Both the position numbers and the translations under genes were made by a program. From Membranipora membranacea (Eukaryota; Bryozoa; Gymnolaemata; Cheilostomatida; Membraniporidae), in NCBI GenBank assembly GCA_914767715.1, contig OU612065.1:21452001-21516000 (forward strand): a DNA stretch of 64,000 bases, read 5' to 3'. Shown here piece by piece: positions 12,355 to 27,097 of this stretch; position 1 is the stretch's first letter; each line of letters starts with the position of its first letter. The notes beneath the pieces are model-generated. The model was not told the origin of the DNA, did no database searches, and saw only the letters and a list, made by a program, of their open reading frames with translations.

Positions 12355-15300
12355 GCGTCGGTAACTTGTGTAGTTTGTCCTGTTGGCATTCACTTGTTCC
12401 AAGGAGGAATAGATTTTGCACCTTTCCCTGTTCACAGTCTCTAGCTTTATGACCTGTAAATTAGTCCTATACTGGCTATCAGAAATTTTATTAGTTGTTT
12501 ATTCATAATCAGAGAGTAATTTTGGTGAAATTGTTACACATTTAACACATTTTTATGAGTTTTATCAGAAATATTCATCCTCATTTGCTACGATCAAAGA
12601 CAAACAATAATGTGGGAATGGAGAACATCCCTAATAAACACAGGGCTTCTGTTTTTCATAATGGTTTTGCAATAAATGGCACTTAATTATTATCAAACCA
12701 TCTCTAGTTATTGGTCACCAGCATCTCGACATCAAAGTTATTGATCTGTTTCTGCTAATTTTTCTATACTTTAATGGTGCCATTATGGCTTTTTGATGGC
12801 CCTAGCTGTTTGTCTTCCTATACCTCAAAGATATAAGTTCACAGCACACCCGATGCGCTGATAGAGATTAATAAAGACTGGCGAAATGTTAATTCCAGAT
12901 GTTGTCCCCGCGCCAAGTTTATTGAGTTGTTTGACATCGCAAAATGCTGGAGACCTGTTTGTTTCAATATGTATCATTTTAACTAAAAACATCCATGGAT
13001 TGCATTCTTGAGCTGGAAATCTAATTCTCTCACTTGCTATGCCAGGACAGTAAACTGCGTGTTTACAGGTATATAGGCGGTTCTATGCCAACCTGTGACC
13101 ACATATTTGCTGCACGACTATCCAATCATGAAGCCTTACCAGAAATCTTAATCCAAGAATTCAGATGTAACATTCTTTGCAAGCTTCGAAATGGCCATAA
13201 TGAAATTCCAAACATTCAATCCCCCATGCAGATTAAAAGGCTAACCAGCTGAAATTTCTTGATCCTGCGATTTAACTTTTATAAGTAGATCGCATGGAGA
13301 GGTCACTAGTTTGAGACTCCCTATATTCTTGTCCACCACCAGCCTCGACTGAACGTCGGAGGCTCTGACCTTGGGAGGTATGGAAATTAAAATACAAGGT
13401 ATTCAAGCCATTCTACATAAAATGGTGGCAAAGAACCCGGACCACAAACACGACCTTTTAAGTCATTGCCAGATGGGGTTCAATCCCTAGGCAGGAAGAG
13501 GGGAGACAACCTTTTTATACAGTAAAAACTGCCTCACGGATACCTAATTTAATTAAGATAATTCATCATATATTGGTCGTTTTCGGCTGTAGTGACAAAA
13601 ACCTGCAAGTCATACTCATCATTCAACCAGTGACATGACGCAATATTAGTTTGAAGGCTCTAATTGGTGGTCAGATGGAATCTTGTAGGTTATGAAATAA
13701 TTATTCATGTGCCGTTATTAAGTTGAAGTATGCACGCCTTAGTACATATGAGTTTCCTACTCAAAACTCCTTCCTTACTGTCACATCATGTAGATGGTCA
13801 CATATGGCGGGCTTATTGAAACATCATACAAAATTAGCATGGAAGAAAATATGTGTATCATTTTGATTCACTGGTTAATCTGCTATGGAGTAATCTTGGC
13901 GCACCAACCCGTATGTCTTGTGTCCAGATTTCAGGGTACCTAAAACCAGGCTGTGATCAAAACATAGGAGCAGAACCGGTGTGTGATCCTAGCTTTCCAA
14001 GCTTTTAAACCACCTGGATCATTTTGGGTTGTGTTGAATCAAATCGACAGAGCAAAAAATCCTCAAAGTTAATCTGCAACATCCTCCAGTAACGAGAGAA
14101 ATCCATCTAAGATGAAAAACCTTGGAGCCACCTGTTGATGAAGATCTACAAGAATCAATAATAGTTTTTCAGCCGCGTGGTGAATGGATTGAGAGGCCTC
14201 CTGTTTTTTTCTAGTAATCTCCTCAACATCATCCAATTATTTCATCTTTTGATGACAATTACCTAGAATTTCTATGGAAAAGCCGTATACCTTTTAGAAA
14301 CTTGAAAGGGGCTTTAATTATTTCAACAGGATTGTGGCTTTGACAAACCACAGGTATTAAAGAGTTAGATGACAGAAGCGTATGATCGTTGTTCAGTGAT
14401 CGAGTGCTCAGTAGTAGAACCCTCAAAGAGCTAACTGACTCATAGGAGACTCCTAGTCTGCTGCCGAACTGCTGACCTAATGCCAACAACGATATAACCA
14501 TTTGTCAAAAACTCGCTCATCAATATGTGTAATACATCAAGCAAACGCACCCAAAATACACCTTTGAAGCTATAAAAAATTTGTTGACATAAGCGAGCAG
14601 CTGATGTCATTTGAATGTCTTCAAAAGGATTCTACTGACTGTTATCTTGAGTTCATTACTATGACAGGCTTGGCCTACTGCACTCATACCCTTTTGTCTT
14701 GGCAGTGAAATACTTCTGTCAACCCTCCATAACATAGACATGGTATGGATATTTCCAATCATCCCATGATAACAAAACATCAGGACAAGAGGGAGGGGGG
14801 GCTGTCGTAGGGGTGAGGGGAAAAAGTTTTGGTGCTCAAACTGGAAACAGAGCGATATTGAGTTATATTATATTTTCTTCTCGTATTGCAAGAGAAATCC
14901 TGTGTGGTGGTGATTTATTAGAAGTGACATGAGCGTTTTGATCATACAGCGAGGTACCAAAAAAACTATTAGATTACTTGGACTTAAAGTTGTGTCTATT
15001 TTTAGCTTTGCCAAGCAGGAAGGTGTGACTAACGACTTCAGTGCTTGTTAGAGATTTAGCGTGCAAGCTTACGTTTTTGGCTTCTCCAATCGTTGAAACA
15101 AATTTTACAATTATTTTCTGAGAAGTGGCGTTTCACAAGTTTGATTTCCTAAATCCCTGTGAAATTTTGGCTCCAGTGCCTAGCAAAAGCAGAACAATAT
15201 CTGCCCAATTGTGGAAGTGAGTCTAGGCATGCTGGCTGTCTATCTAGATAATTTATGATTTGAAAAATTGTCTCCTAATCAGTGGAAGGCTATGAGGCAA

Positions 15301-16080
15301 TGCAGTCTGATATCACGATATGAGATCGGTGTAAAGGTGATTTAGTTCTATTTGCTGTGTATCCGTGCAACTCGAGCTGTCTATTGTGACTGACGACAAC
15401 AACTTTGAAAACAAACAGGCAAGCTCAAAATTAACAGTGACGACAGCCTGTTGGGCAGTTCAAAACCCTGAAAAATTACAAACTGTCTCTGGAATTTTCA
15501 TAACACTCAGCTGTTGTTTCAAGATTGTATTTTTAAATATGATGAAAATATTCGGAGCACAAACTCATCTTCAACAATGGCAAACAAAAATGAGAAAAAT
15601 TTAGGGAAAAATAAAGACGGTAGTGTGCAGTAAAATTGTCCTACTGTACACTAAAATTTCACTTCAGGTTAACTAAATAGATTCAAACTTCAGTTTTGAC
15701 CAAGAGCATAAGCAACACTGACATGTGACAAATGAGAAAAATAATATCTTTTGGTAATTATTTACAAATTATAAGTTTGTCCTAAAATCATTTTCTTCAA
15801 CCCAAGAAAATCAAATTGAGCATATTCTCAGGTATTTTAGACGCACACAAAAGTAACACACAAAAAAAACACTGTACAGAAAGTGATGCTACAATATTAT
15901 GCAGTAATGCCACTCATCGAACAACACAAGAATTTTTATACAAAACACGGTTTTGATTGATAAATGAAATAAATTAATTTTGACTGAGCACCCAACTGCA
16001 TAATGGCAGCAAAAAATATTTTGTCTCAAAAAGAGACAGCTTCGGTTTGAGCAAAATTATTTTTAGGTGCACCTAAATAG
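12355..16080. other. Spacer between the two Hox genes
   Basis: This 3.7-kb stretch separates the start of the central gene from the stop of the posterior gene. It should contain the promoter and cis-regulatory DNA of the central gene. I see no coding exon on either strand. A G-rich run lies at 14791-14820 (listed separately). No homeobox fragment was found, so no Hox gene appears to have been lost within it. Confidence 0.6.
14791..14820 (+). other. G-quadruplex-type run
   Basis: Four G tracts of three or more are spaced by 1, 8 and 3 bases (GGGAGGGGGGG, then GGGG and GGGG). The run stands out in AT-rich DNA between the two Hox genes. It can form a quadruplex in principle, although one loop is slightly long. 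Confidence 0.5.
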
Positions 16081-19000
16081 TCAGCTCGGCTTTGCGTAGC
16101 ATAGACTGAGCGCTGTGGCATTGTCACCTGCAGTATGACACTGTATGGCAGGTGCTGTGTGATGATATGACAGTCCTGATGTGACGTGGTGAGGCATCGG
16201 TGGTTGTTGAACAGTTATTTGTGCATTTTTGGCTCGATCATTTAGCTTTTTTCGTTTCATTCTTCGATTTTGAAACCAGACTTTGACTTGCCTTTCTGTG
16301 AGACGGAGCCTGCAAGAAATTTCCCACCGTTTTTGACGGGTAATATAAGAGTTATTTATGAATTCAGTCTCGAGCACCATTGTTTGATAGCGAGTGTAAG
16401 GCTTGCGTTTCTTGCGTGAGGATGCTGATCCATCGGTACCAGTAGAGCTATTTTCAGCTTCTACAAAGAAAATAATGAATATAATATGTCATATCGTATT
16501 ACATTCTTTAACCTATTAATTACTTATCATAAAACCACTCCCTTTTCCGCTCTACCTGGTTGAGGATAATCCCAACTGTTATCTTGTGTAATTAAAACTC
16601 AAATATATATGATTAAATTTTGTTTGTTTTAATAATTAGCAAAAAAATGTGAAGCGTGCATATTTAAACTAAATTGTCTAATCTTCTTTCTTTCGGCGAG
16701 ACAATAAAAAGGGGCGGGAGTGTCCCTGAACAGGGCGCCGGTACAGGAAAACACCGCTAATATCTAACATGATAAATTAAAGCACTTCTCTAATCAAATT
16801 ATCTAATGGTATCAGAAATTTGCATGCCAAAAAATAAACGATTTTTCCCATAATCCCATAATTAATCATTATAATCTGGAAATGGTAATGCTCTGCAGTT
16901 GTAGTTTGTGGCCAGCTCTGTGCGTATGAATCATTACAGGTGTCATTTCAGCTCGCAAAGTGAGTATTCCGCACTTTCATCCTCCAGATATGGCGAGGAG
17001 AAGACAGAATATTGGCTATTAATACTCGTCGCAGTCGCCAAAACGTGCGACATTGATGAGTTTCGTAGTAAAAGCTTGCGGTTGGCTAATTGACGAGTTA
17101 TATATTGGAAAGTTTTTGGCAGTTTGAAGATCGACAAACAAGAAAACAAAATCTTTGCGTATTATACTTATTATGGTAGCTTAGCCCGGTAAAGTAAAGA
17201 AAATTGGGCATTTGAAGGTGCCTCGTGTATTCGAAGCGTAGTTCATTTTTTTCAATTCACTTCACATTGCTTGTAACATGAAATTATTTTATACAAGTCT
17301 ACTGTTTCCAATGACACAGAGGGCTTTCACTATCAGAAAGTCTGAAACCAATTCAGAAGGGAATGTCAGCAATGATTTAAGGGATATATAAGGGACAGAA
17401 GGCAGCAAACTAGATGAACTAGAACTCTTCGTTGACCCAAAATTATCAAGACCTCAATCTAAACCATAATATCTCTAGTTCAACAACCTTTTTTGGATAC
17501 TTCGATATGTGGATTTTTTGCAGAATCATCTTCATTTGGATGGCAATTTAAAAATGGTTAAACTTCACCACAGGTAATCTGGGAATGTTTTGCAAGTGTA
17601 GCTTATGACAGTTGGATTCAAAGATCCAATCTTTCCGGAAGTATCATGCTTGTCAAGTAGCCAACGCAGAGCATGGTTCAGCGACTCAAACCAAACACCA
17701 GGGAGTAGTGGTACTGCCTTCAGTGAGTAAAGCCAGACTGCTTGGGGTCCACTGGAGCGGTACTGGAAACACATGAGTGTCTCTGCATCACGCTGTCTGA
17801 AGCTTATCAGAAATATCAAAGCCTTCGGTTGTCTGCTTGGCGTACGCATTAACTGATCATAATTAAAGACAATTAGCTTTTTTGTGAGTTCGAAAGAGAA
17901 AAATTCCGTTTATCCACCTTGCAAGTCCAAATGTGATAATATCAAGTGTGGCAACATGAATGAACGCTAGCGCTTCAAAATAGCCCATAAATATTAGGAT
18001 TTCTTTGCTTTGGTGTTCTGAAGCGGAAGCTTGTGATCTTACACCACGTCTAGAGAAAATAATACATTAGCTGGCACAAATCAATGAATGTATCACAGTC
18101 CAATGTCAAAAAGATTCACAGGTCCCGACTCCAGCAAGATGCTCAAGCCAGCCAAAAAATTAAATATAATGTAGGTTTTAATCTGCAGTAGTTCTTCACT
18201 AGTAGGGTTTTTTAAGAGGTGTCATAGCTGATGCAATGAAACACCTGGTTAGCTCAGCTCCAGACATGCCTGAGGGGTTCTGGTAGAAGCTACCATACAC
18301 ACCGAGGACCTTTTTTCATAATAGCCTATGATGTGGATTGAACGGTCAGCAATATTTTAGCACATACTTTACATCATGGCCCAAGACAAACCCAGAGTTA
18401 CTGAAAATGAGCCTGAGATTTGGTTCATTCAGGGAGGATGGTTCATTCCAGTTCACAAATTTACTATGATACAACCTTTGGGAGAATTTCAAATTTATTA
18501 CTATTTCATTGCCTGTGACCATTTTAATGTCAGTTTAATGACTTACAACTCAAGAAAAGACAACATCCCATAAAAAATTAAACTACAAGTTCCAACTATA
18601 CAAGTATATACTTTTAGCTGCTGTCAAACTGGGTATACAACTGCCAAAAAACATCCTTGATATGGTGAAGGGAAAAATGATGTAAAATTGTTGAGAAACC
18701 TGACAAAAATTCTAATTTATCTACAAAGGACTGCTTGAAATCCCGCTCTCCAGTCATAGTAATAATGGTAATCTTACGATAAAGGAGGATTATCGCACAT
18801 CACAATGTGCAGAGGATCCTTTTACAGGACGGGATAAACCTCTACTAAAAATATCACTGGCTATAATCCTGGGATTAATCCCATGCCATGTATGCCGCGG
18901 TTGTGGGAATGTTGCTGATGACACACCGCGCTGTGTGATGTCTGAAAATTCATGAATGGATCGGCCACTGGAACCCCAGGTTGGTATTTTAACAAAGAGC

Positions 19001-19958
19001 TATTTGTGGAACTCTGGAGTGATGCAATCTATCTCAAACTATACTAAACCAGTACCAAGTATTCATAGTTTTTGCTCTATAAAGTCAGGTTACCAATCAA
19101 CAGATTCTATGTGAGCTAGTGCCTCAGTGGAATAAATGTAGCTAAGCTTACTCTCATTTTGACTGGTACACTAACACGCTCCTACCCATTACAATTTAAC
19201 TTCGCAATAAAAGCCCACCACCATGGCATCCAAGGACCCAGGATTTTCGTTGACAAACCAGCTATAAATGATAGAATTAAAAATGACGTCCCTAACTTCA
19301 TCATTGCTCAAATCTATTAATTCAAGGTGTCTCCATTTCCTTCGTTGCTCACGTAGTGTCAAGGAAAATAGTAGGTTTTGCAACCATATTTTCATTAATT
19401 TGAGCCAGTTTTGGAGTTTCGCCACTCCTTGGCTTGCAATTACACTGTGAATAAAGCTGAGCCAATGCTATCCTGTAAGTGGTCAAAGCCACGATGCTTA
19501 AAAGATTGAAAAAGTATTGCAAATATGAACTCTAAAAACATACCTTTAGATCCAAGACTATCTGTGGGTGATGCCAGTTCCTGCTGCTGATTTTGTGCAT
19601 TAGGGCCTGTAGGTGAAGGATTGCTTATGCTTAGTTCTGCTGGAGAAGTCATACTCCTACTCTGCATCAGCATCGGGTGCGTAGTAGGATAGTATACACT
19701 CGGCATCGCTGAGCTGGCAGATATCAAAGGATGTCTATAAGTGTCCTGATAAAAACTCGATACAGGGTCAGCACCGAATGTAGTTCCGGCAGCAGCCATG
19801 TAGTCAGCGGTTTGTGCAGGGTTGTATCGGCAGCTCGCTGCTGGATTCTGTGACCACGCTGCTTGCATTGCCGCAGCAGTAGTCCCACGATTCATCACAG
19901 TCACATTGGGCGTGTTCGACCCATAGGCGGCCGGGTCCAGCCCCGAGTAATGCATCAT
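16081..19958 (-). CDS. Posterior (Abd-B-class) Hox protein
   Basis: This is a nuclear homeodomain transcription factor of the posterior Hox class (Hox9-13/Abd-B), expected to pattern the posterior body. Two exons, 19958-19544 and 16460-16081, join in phase 1 across a 3.1-kb intron and give 264 residues. The first exon encodes a low-complexity N-terminal part rich in Ala, Ser, Thr, Tyr and Gln. The homeodomain starts [12 protein letters not shown], continues [12 protein letters not shown] and ends [18 protein letters not shown]. The KPYT start, the RQKRWE turn and RQVKVWF are posterior-class marks. No hexapeptide is seen, as expected for this class. The start chosen is the tandem ATG opening MMHYSG. 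The frame is open a little further upstream, and an open segment at about 20167-20070 bounded by AG and GT could be an extra exon, but its phase does not fit. It is transcribed toward the central gene, giving collinear order. Confidence 0.92.
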
Positions 19959-22749
19959 GTCTATGGATGGTAAAAATTGTAAGGCAGCCACCTTGCTAGA
20001 GTAAGTGAGACGTAGAGTAAAAAAAACTGTTGATGATTTTGTCCCGAGTTGTTCTGGAGAATTATACCTGTGTTCAAGCTCTTCTCATAGCGTTCTGTAA
20101 CAGGATTCTCTGGCAATCTGTTCAAGGAGTTATAGCTGGAGTGAGGGCTAATTACCTTGGAACCTGTAGATATAGCAATTAGCTTTTGAAGACTCCGACT
20201 TGATTTCCTTTTGTTTTGAGTAATTTTATGCCCTCCCTATCCAATAAGATGCAAGCCAAATCAATTAACTTTATTGTTCCCTAGCAACCAATTATACAAA
20301 TTTGTGTCTTTCTACCAGCCAGGGTCTGGCTTGCATTCCAACTGACTTCAGAGAGATCAGCTTACATGCAATGTGACTGTGATATCAACCCTGTATGATA
20401 ATAGCAAAATCAGTGTCGTCTAGTGCAGCAGTTCAAAATTCTCTCAGATGTCAGCCATTCCGGTTTTTAGGTTTTAACGGAAGCTATCCTACATTGTTGT
20501 ACTTATGATTCTTATAAATCTCTTTTCCTATCAAAAAAAGATTCACCTGTTATAACAATTGCAACAGAAAAAAATATTGGCAACAAGGTTGGTTTTAAAA
20601 ATAGAATTTTCGAACTTGAGAAATTTTATATTTTCTCATCCTTTCGATGATTGTTTTAAAAGTCTAGTATTAGCTGGAAAAAATTTAAAAACGCAAACAA
20701 TTACAGATTTTAAACAACAAGTGTATATTTTCTTGTGAGTTTTGCTAGTTTTGGAATTGAATTAACTAATAAATCCAGTAATACCAGCCAATTCCATTTC
20801 AAGTGTTGCACTGATTGACAAAAAAATATTGGAATACATATTTGCATGAAATTGATAATTATGAATAATGAGACACACCTTGCAAAAAATTGAACACCGA
20901 GAATATTTTTAAAAACAAGAAGCAAGGTCAAGTTATTTTTTGGGATGTGATGAATTGATCTTGGCACTTATGTTGGATGAGAGACCTGTTGGCAAAACAC
21001 AGATAATTTACAGATTTAATACCACTTTCCATTCTTCGTTATTAGTGGCATACATGTAAGAATAATGTGTGACTGGTTGTTATACAGTTTCAAGATTTTA
21101 ATTCAATACTGACAAAGTTCTATATAACAAGAAATTGATTAAAAATATGCTGAACAGAGGCATCATTGCGGAAATAAATTTATCCTAAAAAGTGCTACGC
21201 CTCGATTCAAACCCTCTATGATTATTTTATCTCCAAAGATGGTGTGTTCCGGAGTAATAATATTCTGTTATTATGTCAAAACAAGCATAAAAAGTAAAGC
21301 AAATTTTATTTTCCCTGTGAAGCAAGGGGTCAAGTGTCAAGTAAGCAGATCAGTGTCTCAACCGCCGGACACTTTAGATGAGGTTAAAACTTCTATGAAA
21401 TAAAAGTAAATGTGAGAAATAAAGGGTTCCCACCATATGGGTCTTTTCAGCTCACCATGTATTTTGGAAGTTTAGGCCTGCAATACCCTCACATCCCCTC
21501 GCATCCTCTAATCACATGCAAGACATAGGTAATCATGGCAATAAAAATCTGATTAGGATTTTATCGCCCATAGCTTTAGGATTTTCCTAGCAGTACCTAC
21601 CGCTGGTGAGTCACATCAGTGAATGAGGTCATGACTTTTTCTGCGCTTTGTCAAAAAACTCAGACCAAAGAAAAAACCTGGCTCCATTATTTTATTACAA
21701 TAAATGCTCCCTACTTTGTAAAGCAAAAGCGGCCCAAAAAGAATGCTGCGATTCATGTGAGAAACTTCTAACATGAAAAAAGAGAATCTAATCTGCAATT
21801 TCCAGTGGCATCGATATGTTATTTTTGCTGTCTTCAATTGAAATCCGTAGGCTTCTTTCATCATGAAAAAGATGGCAAAATAAGGAAATCCGCCTACCTA
21901 ATTATATTATTTGGTGATCTGCAAGCCAAAATATGTACTCTTATACTTTGGAAATATTTTAATCTGGAGTGCTTTAACACCTTGGCCAAATTTATCACCA
22001 GGAATAAAACTATCATTTGTCAAACATAATATGGCCATAAATATAATTATATGTCATACAGTGGCAAAACTGTTATCGGCATTAGTTTTATCACATCAGT
22101 GTAATTGCTGTTTGTTTGTCATAGCAATTAAAGGATAAGAAGATACACCACTCTTAAAAGCCATGCTCGGCAACAAAAAAAGAAAGTTTCTAACAGTTTC
22201 TAAAATGTTTCTCTGTGATGGTGCTACTTTTTTCCTCGATTCTACACCAGATCACGGCGTAGATCGTTACATTTGGTTATAAAACTGTGAAGCGCACCCA
22301 TAATTTCCCTCACAATCTTTAAAATCATAAGAAAGAAAAAATAAGAGTTTTTAACCATTTCTAATATAAATTGGTCGATTTCGATCAACTCAATGATACC
22401 CCAGTCTCTATTGCATCAGTCAGGGCAACATAATTCATTAGTAGCTACCCAATATTATTGTGCAGCAAACAACAAACGAGGAAATTTCTAACTTATCATT
22501 GAAACAGCCTAAATTTTTTAGGGCGTTTCAATCTGGCAACATAACGTAATAGCAAGAAAAATATTAGGTTTCATTCTTATGCAATATTTCTCCATAACAA
22601 CAACAAAGTTAGGCTTAAATTTGTGAAATTGAGAAATTTCACTTTTTCTTTCTTGTAATCTAAAAGATTGCGGGTAAAGAAAATGGGTGAGTTTATAACC
22701 GCCATGGAGTTAGACAAAAAATTCGTTATGAAGACAGGAAATTTCATTC

Positions 22750-22799
22750 ATGTTACCAGAGACTATAGATAATAATATATCTATAGTCTCTGATGTTAC
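22750..22799. mobile_element. 36-bp hairpin insertion with 7-bp duplication
   Basis: The 36-bp core at 22757-22792 is a perfect hairpin with 15-bp arms (CAGAGACTATAGATA and its complement) and a 6-base loop. It is bracketed by exact copies of ATGTTAC (GTAACAT on the minus strand). Each copy is followed by a C, so the duplication could be counted as 8 bp. It belongs to the small hairpin-insertion class described in the findings, and its arms resemble those of the copy at 43458-43492. Confidence 0.8.
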
Positions 22800-25093
22800 C
22801 ACAAAAATTATTGATCTGACCGTTAAATGGTTAGCTCTGATGCTATGGTTGTACACAGTGATCTTATCATCTGTAGTATTTTGATGCAGACACAGAGACT
22901 AGGATAGTAGACACTCATATTTCCCAACGCACGCCTCTGCCTGTTATCCCCTCGGCTGATTAGCAGCAAACCTGTGGTGCAATGCCAAACTTGAGTTTAT
23001 AACCTTTTGAATCTACAATTAGTTCAAATAAGAATTTGTTTTAATGTTTTTATTTATTGTAGAAACATATCAATTAGTGCCTTCATAATGACCCTTGCCA
23101 TTAGGCGGCAATAAGCCTGTAATGCTTTTTGCCATAAAACCCATGATAATACATGTGGATTTAGCCACAAACCCATAAAATCAGAGGATGATGATATTTT
23201 GTATTCAGACTAGAACATCAAAATATCGCTGATTTATATAAGAAAGGAATGAAGTCATTCTTATTAATAATCTTCTGATGCTGCCAAGCTTTACAAGCCG
23301 ATTGTCGGCGCTGAAATAGGTCTGTCTCTATAACAAATCGTTCCACCTCAATACACTGTCTTTATACTAAATTATATCAAAGAGTGAAAATATTCAATTC
23401 TCAAAATCAAAGGCTGCGCTTGTCAATGCACTGGACAGTTATACCAAAAATCAAGCAAAAAATCTTCCCATGAAAACAAACGACAACACATGATGCCTCG
23501 GCCGCAGCATCAAGCTCTTGAGATAAGCCATACATTGGCTGCCTTTTGCCTTCTCTCTGTGCATATATATGAAGCTATAATAACCGCTGACTTGTGATGT
23601 TGTATGTTAGCGCTGCCAGTGATATAAGGACATGAAAGGGAGCTGTGAGTGAAGTAATTAAACGCACATTATGCCTCAATCACTTTCTGAGTCAGTGTCC
23701 CTTTTGTATAATTATATGTGGCCACAGCTAGCTCTACTCTCACAAACTTCAAAGGCAGCGAAATTAAGTCAACCTAAACGCCTTATGTAATATTTTTCAT
23801 CCAATGATATCAATAAATAAACTTGATATCACAAAGTTTGTTATGCTCGATGGCTAGACGCACAGTTTCTGGCATTCCGCTAACAGGAGGAGGTCATCAG
23901 AAATTTTATGCGGATTTGAGGACAGTGACAAACAATAGACGTGACAGGCCAAGGCTGTTATGAGCTAAGGTTACAAAGTTGGAATCAATAAGATCGAACA
24001 CATATTATTACGATATGCCTACCTTGGTCTTACAGTTAAAAAGAAATCTAGGACCCATACCTGGTGTGTGAAAATCAAGCTCGATACATGATCGTTCATC
24101 TAGTTGATAATATGATTTTGGCCAAAACTGTATCGAAAAGCTGTCACAAAAAATAACAGATTCGGTATTTTTCGAACTCGTGTATTGTATTTGGCAAAAA
24201 TTTGGAACAAAAGAAACTTGTTATTTTGTTTTTTTTGCAAATTACTCATGGCTGAAAAATCGACACACCCCGATCTCAGGACGAATTCCCCTCCCCAAGG
24301 AAATATGACCAATAATCACAGTCTGAGAGGAGATTTAGAGCAGCCCTTGGGTCATGCTGACTTTGTTATTTTTATTGATCATCCTTATCCAGGTAGCGCA
24401 ATAAAAGTGTGGGATTTATGCAACTCTATATTTATCCCAATTTTTTATCTATTCATGCTTGTTCAATCAAAATCTGGTTGCATGCATGTACCAACTGTTG
24501 TAATGAATTGCTTTCGCCTCTAAAATTTGTGGTATCGATCTCTTCAGTTAGGTATTTTGAGTCTAAGCTAAAGACCATACATCCTAGATAGAGTTGGACC
24601 CAAATTGCCAGCAATTCACTGAGAGTATTTGCACTCGCAATTCCTCCATCATTATCCCATCAATGTTTGCTTCTTTTGCTGCTGCTGCAAGGTAGCATGC
24701 TCTAAGGGGAGCATATTCTTTTATAGATTGAAGTTTGTGCAGACCTCGAATTTGGGTCCAGTATGGCTGCTGTTTTGCTTTGAATAAAGTCATCAAACAA
24801 ATGTTTGATCAGCCTCTAAAAAACCTGACAAATTGAGTTTGCGGCACTGCAGTCATTGTCTGAATACCACAATAATTTTGATACTTTGATGTAAAGTGGT
24901 AGTAAAAACCAGGAACAAATTCTTCATCAGGCTTACGTGACTGAAGTGCCTAACATTTTGTGTTCACCTCATGCATTCTGTGGTATAGCATCTTATTGTT
25001 CCTTTTTTGCTATAATTGCTCATGTATTTCAGTACCCATCCAGCACTTGTCAAAGTCTGATCAAACCTGCTGTAAAAGTTTGAGAAAAGTTCA

Positions 25094-25109
25094 GCTTAGG
25101 GCCCTAAGC
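25094..25109. repeat. Perfect 16-bp palindrome
   Basis: GCTTAGGGCCCTAAGC reads the same on both strands with no spacer. It has no flanking duplication and lies in the gene desert. It could be a dimeric protein-binding site or chance. Confidence 0.6.
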
Positions 25110-27097
25110 CTTCCTGAAATTCTCACATAAAATCTATGTACCAAGGTATTACTTCCATTGCTTCTCAGTCAAAATATGAGATGCTCATTGTTTTTTTATG
25201 CTCTTCCAATGGGGCACGAACCATGACCCCTGTGGTACCAATTATCTGGCAGTGAACAGCAAGGGGGACCAGTGCTTATGAATCAGTGCTGGCTAGCAAA
25301 CAAACAAGATGGAGATCGATAAAAACAAATATGGATTCTCAGATACGCTTATACAGTAGGGGGTCATGTGTGACAAATGAGCCTTGTCCTCTAATTTTGG
25401 CAGTTTGTTTTTTTATATATTAATAGACAGTGTAGCTATTCCTAGCTTCCGCTTTCCACTGGTTATAGTAGGTAAAAGAATCCAAAACAACTGGTGGCCA
25501 AACTATTCCAGCTAATCGTGCTATAATTAGCCTTGCTGAAAATTATTGTAAAATAACAATTTAAGTTGATTAAGGTAATTCCATTGCTAAGCTGGCGTTG
25601 GTATTTGTATGACTCCGGCTTAAGTGCAAGTGATGAATTGGACTTTTGTTTTAAGTGTAACATTGCGCAATCTACAACTTAACTTAATTTCTAGGGTCAA
25701 GCCACTAAGAGGACAGATATTCAGATATTCCCCACCATCATGCTCACTTCTTATGCTATCGGTCTGCTTGAAATATAGAAAATATAAATAAATAAAAAAA
25801 TTAAAATTAAAATGTATAAAAATGGCACGTACCAGGCAGTTTCATTTTGCAAACAGCAAATTTTTTCCTGACATTGCAGCTACACTTAGATATTTGGCAT
25901 GTGAGCCACGTCGACATTAAATTTATTTGACATTTACGAGATAGCAGATATGATATAAAACATGTAACGAGCATTTTATATTTTTTCTTAAGCCGTAAAA
26001 GAAAGTGTATTTTTATGAAAATGTGCGAATTAAACTAGATGTTTCTCTGGTTGCCTCCAGTTTGGTGAAAAATGAATATAATGTAATCATTGAATCATTA
26101 TCAATCTTATTATTCTTGGAAATCAGACTATCTAATGCTAGTCTGCTTTCTCTCCCATGACAACTTATAAAATCACACCATTTTCTTCTATTTTACAACT
26201 CCATCTATCTGTTGAATAATGTGAAATCTCTTCTTCTTATACCTAGTTGACGTCTTGTGTCCACTTTTCGCATATGTGTAGATTCTCTGATTGTGACGCT
26301 AATATGTATTCAAAGAGCAAGGTTATGTAATATATCAGGGTCTCTTGTTGCAATTCTTTTTCAACCGGTAAAAATCTGACTTTTTTGAAAATATTTCATT
26401 GACTGTCGTAATCATTTTAATGAATGTTTTCATCCACTTGTAAAACACCTGTATTCTTCAGGGCATTTTATATTTTATACAATCCCATTACCTCTGGTTA
26501 TGCGCCAATTCCAATCTGATATATTTCTCATTTTCATGAATCAAGTAAAAAGTGATTTACATATTATTACAATTTCTACCAGTACCAGTTTCCAAGTTCC
26601 ATATACTCAATTTGATTTCATAACTCTAGTGTATGATATAGCAGTAAAGCATATTATATAATTACGTGAAATTCTTGATTATTACTGTTTATACCAATAT
26701 GGTCCGTAGATTATGATGCTTAATTTTACATGAAATTATCGAGGCTGGCCATTTGAAATTTTTCAAAAATAATGATGGGGTTAGAAAATTGATTTGGACA
26801 TCTGGAGAAATTTTTAAAAATTCCCAGATAGAAAACTAATCTCAAACAGTTTTTGAATGATAAATACACCACAACAAAAAACGAATCAATGGTTAGTTCA
26901 TTTGTTTCCACCTGCGGTGCGGTCGAGATATCTCAGTTTTGCACTGCGTACCCAGGAAGAAGAATGCTCATGTCATTCTGAGAAGATAGATTCGCCAGAT
27001 ACACACAGGCTTTCACACTCTAGGCGTATCATATACACATGTAGTCTAAAAACCTTCCAGGTATATACAGGATTATAGCCCGCAACAAATAAACACC

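Noticed and set aside
13470-13500. GGGGTTCAATCCC as a tRNA B box.
   Set aside because: No A box at the right distance and the T stem does not pair.
20163-20186. AACCTGTAGATATAGCAATT resembles the miR-10/miR-100 seed, and Hox clusters carry mir-10.
   Set aside because: Only the first nine or so bases fit, no pairing arm forms a precursor around it, and it lies upstream of the posterior gene, not between anterior genes.
24185-24523. 112-codon plus-strand open frame in the gene desert.
   Set aside because: Low complexity, no family resemblance, no splice context, and an expected length for AT-rich random sequence.
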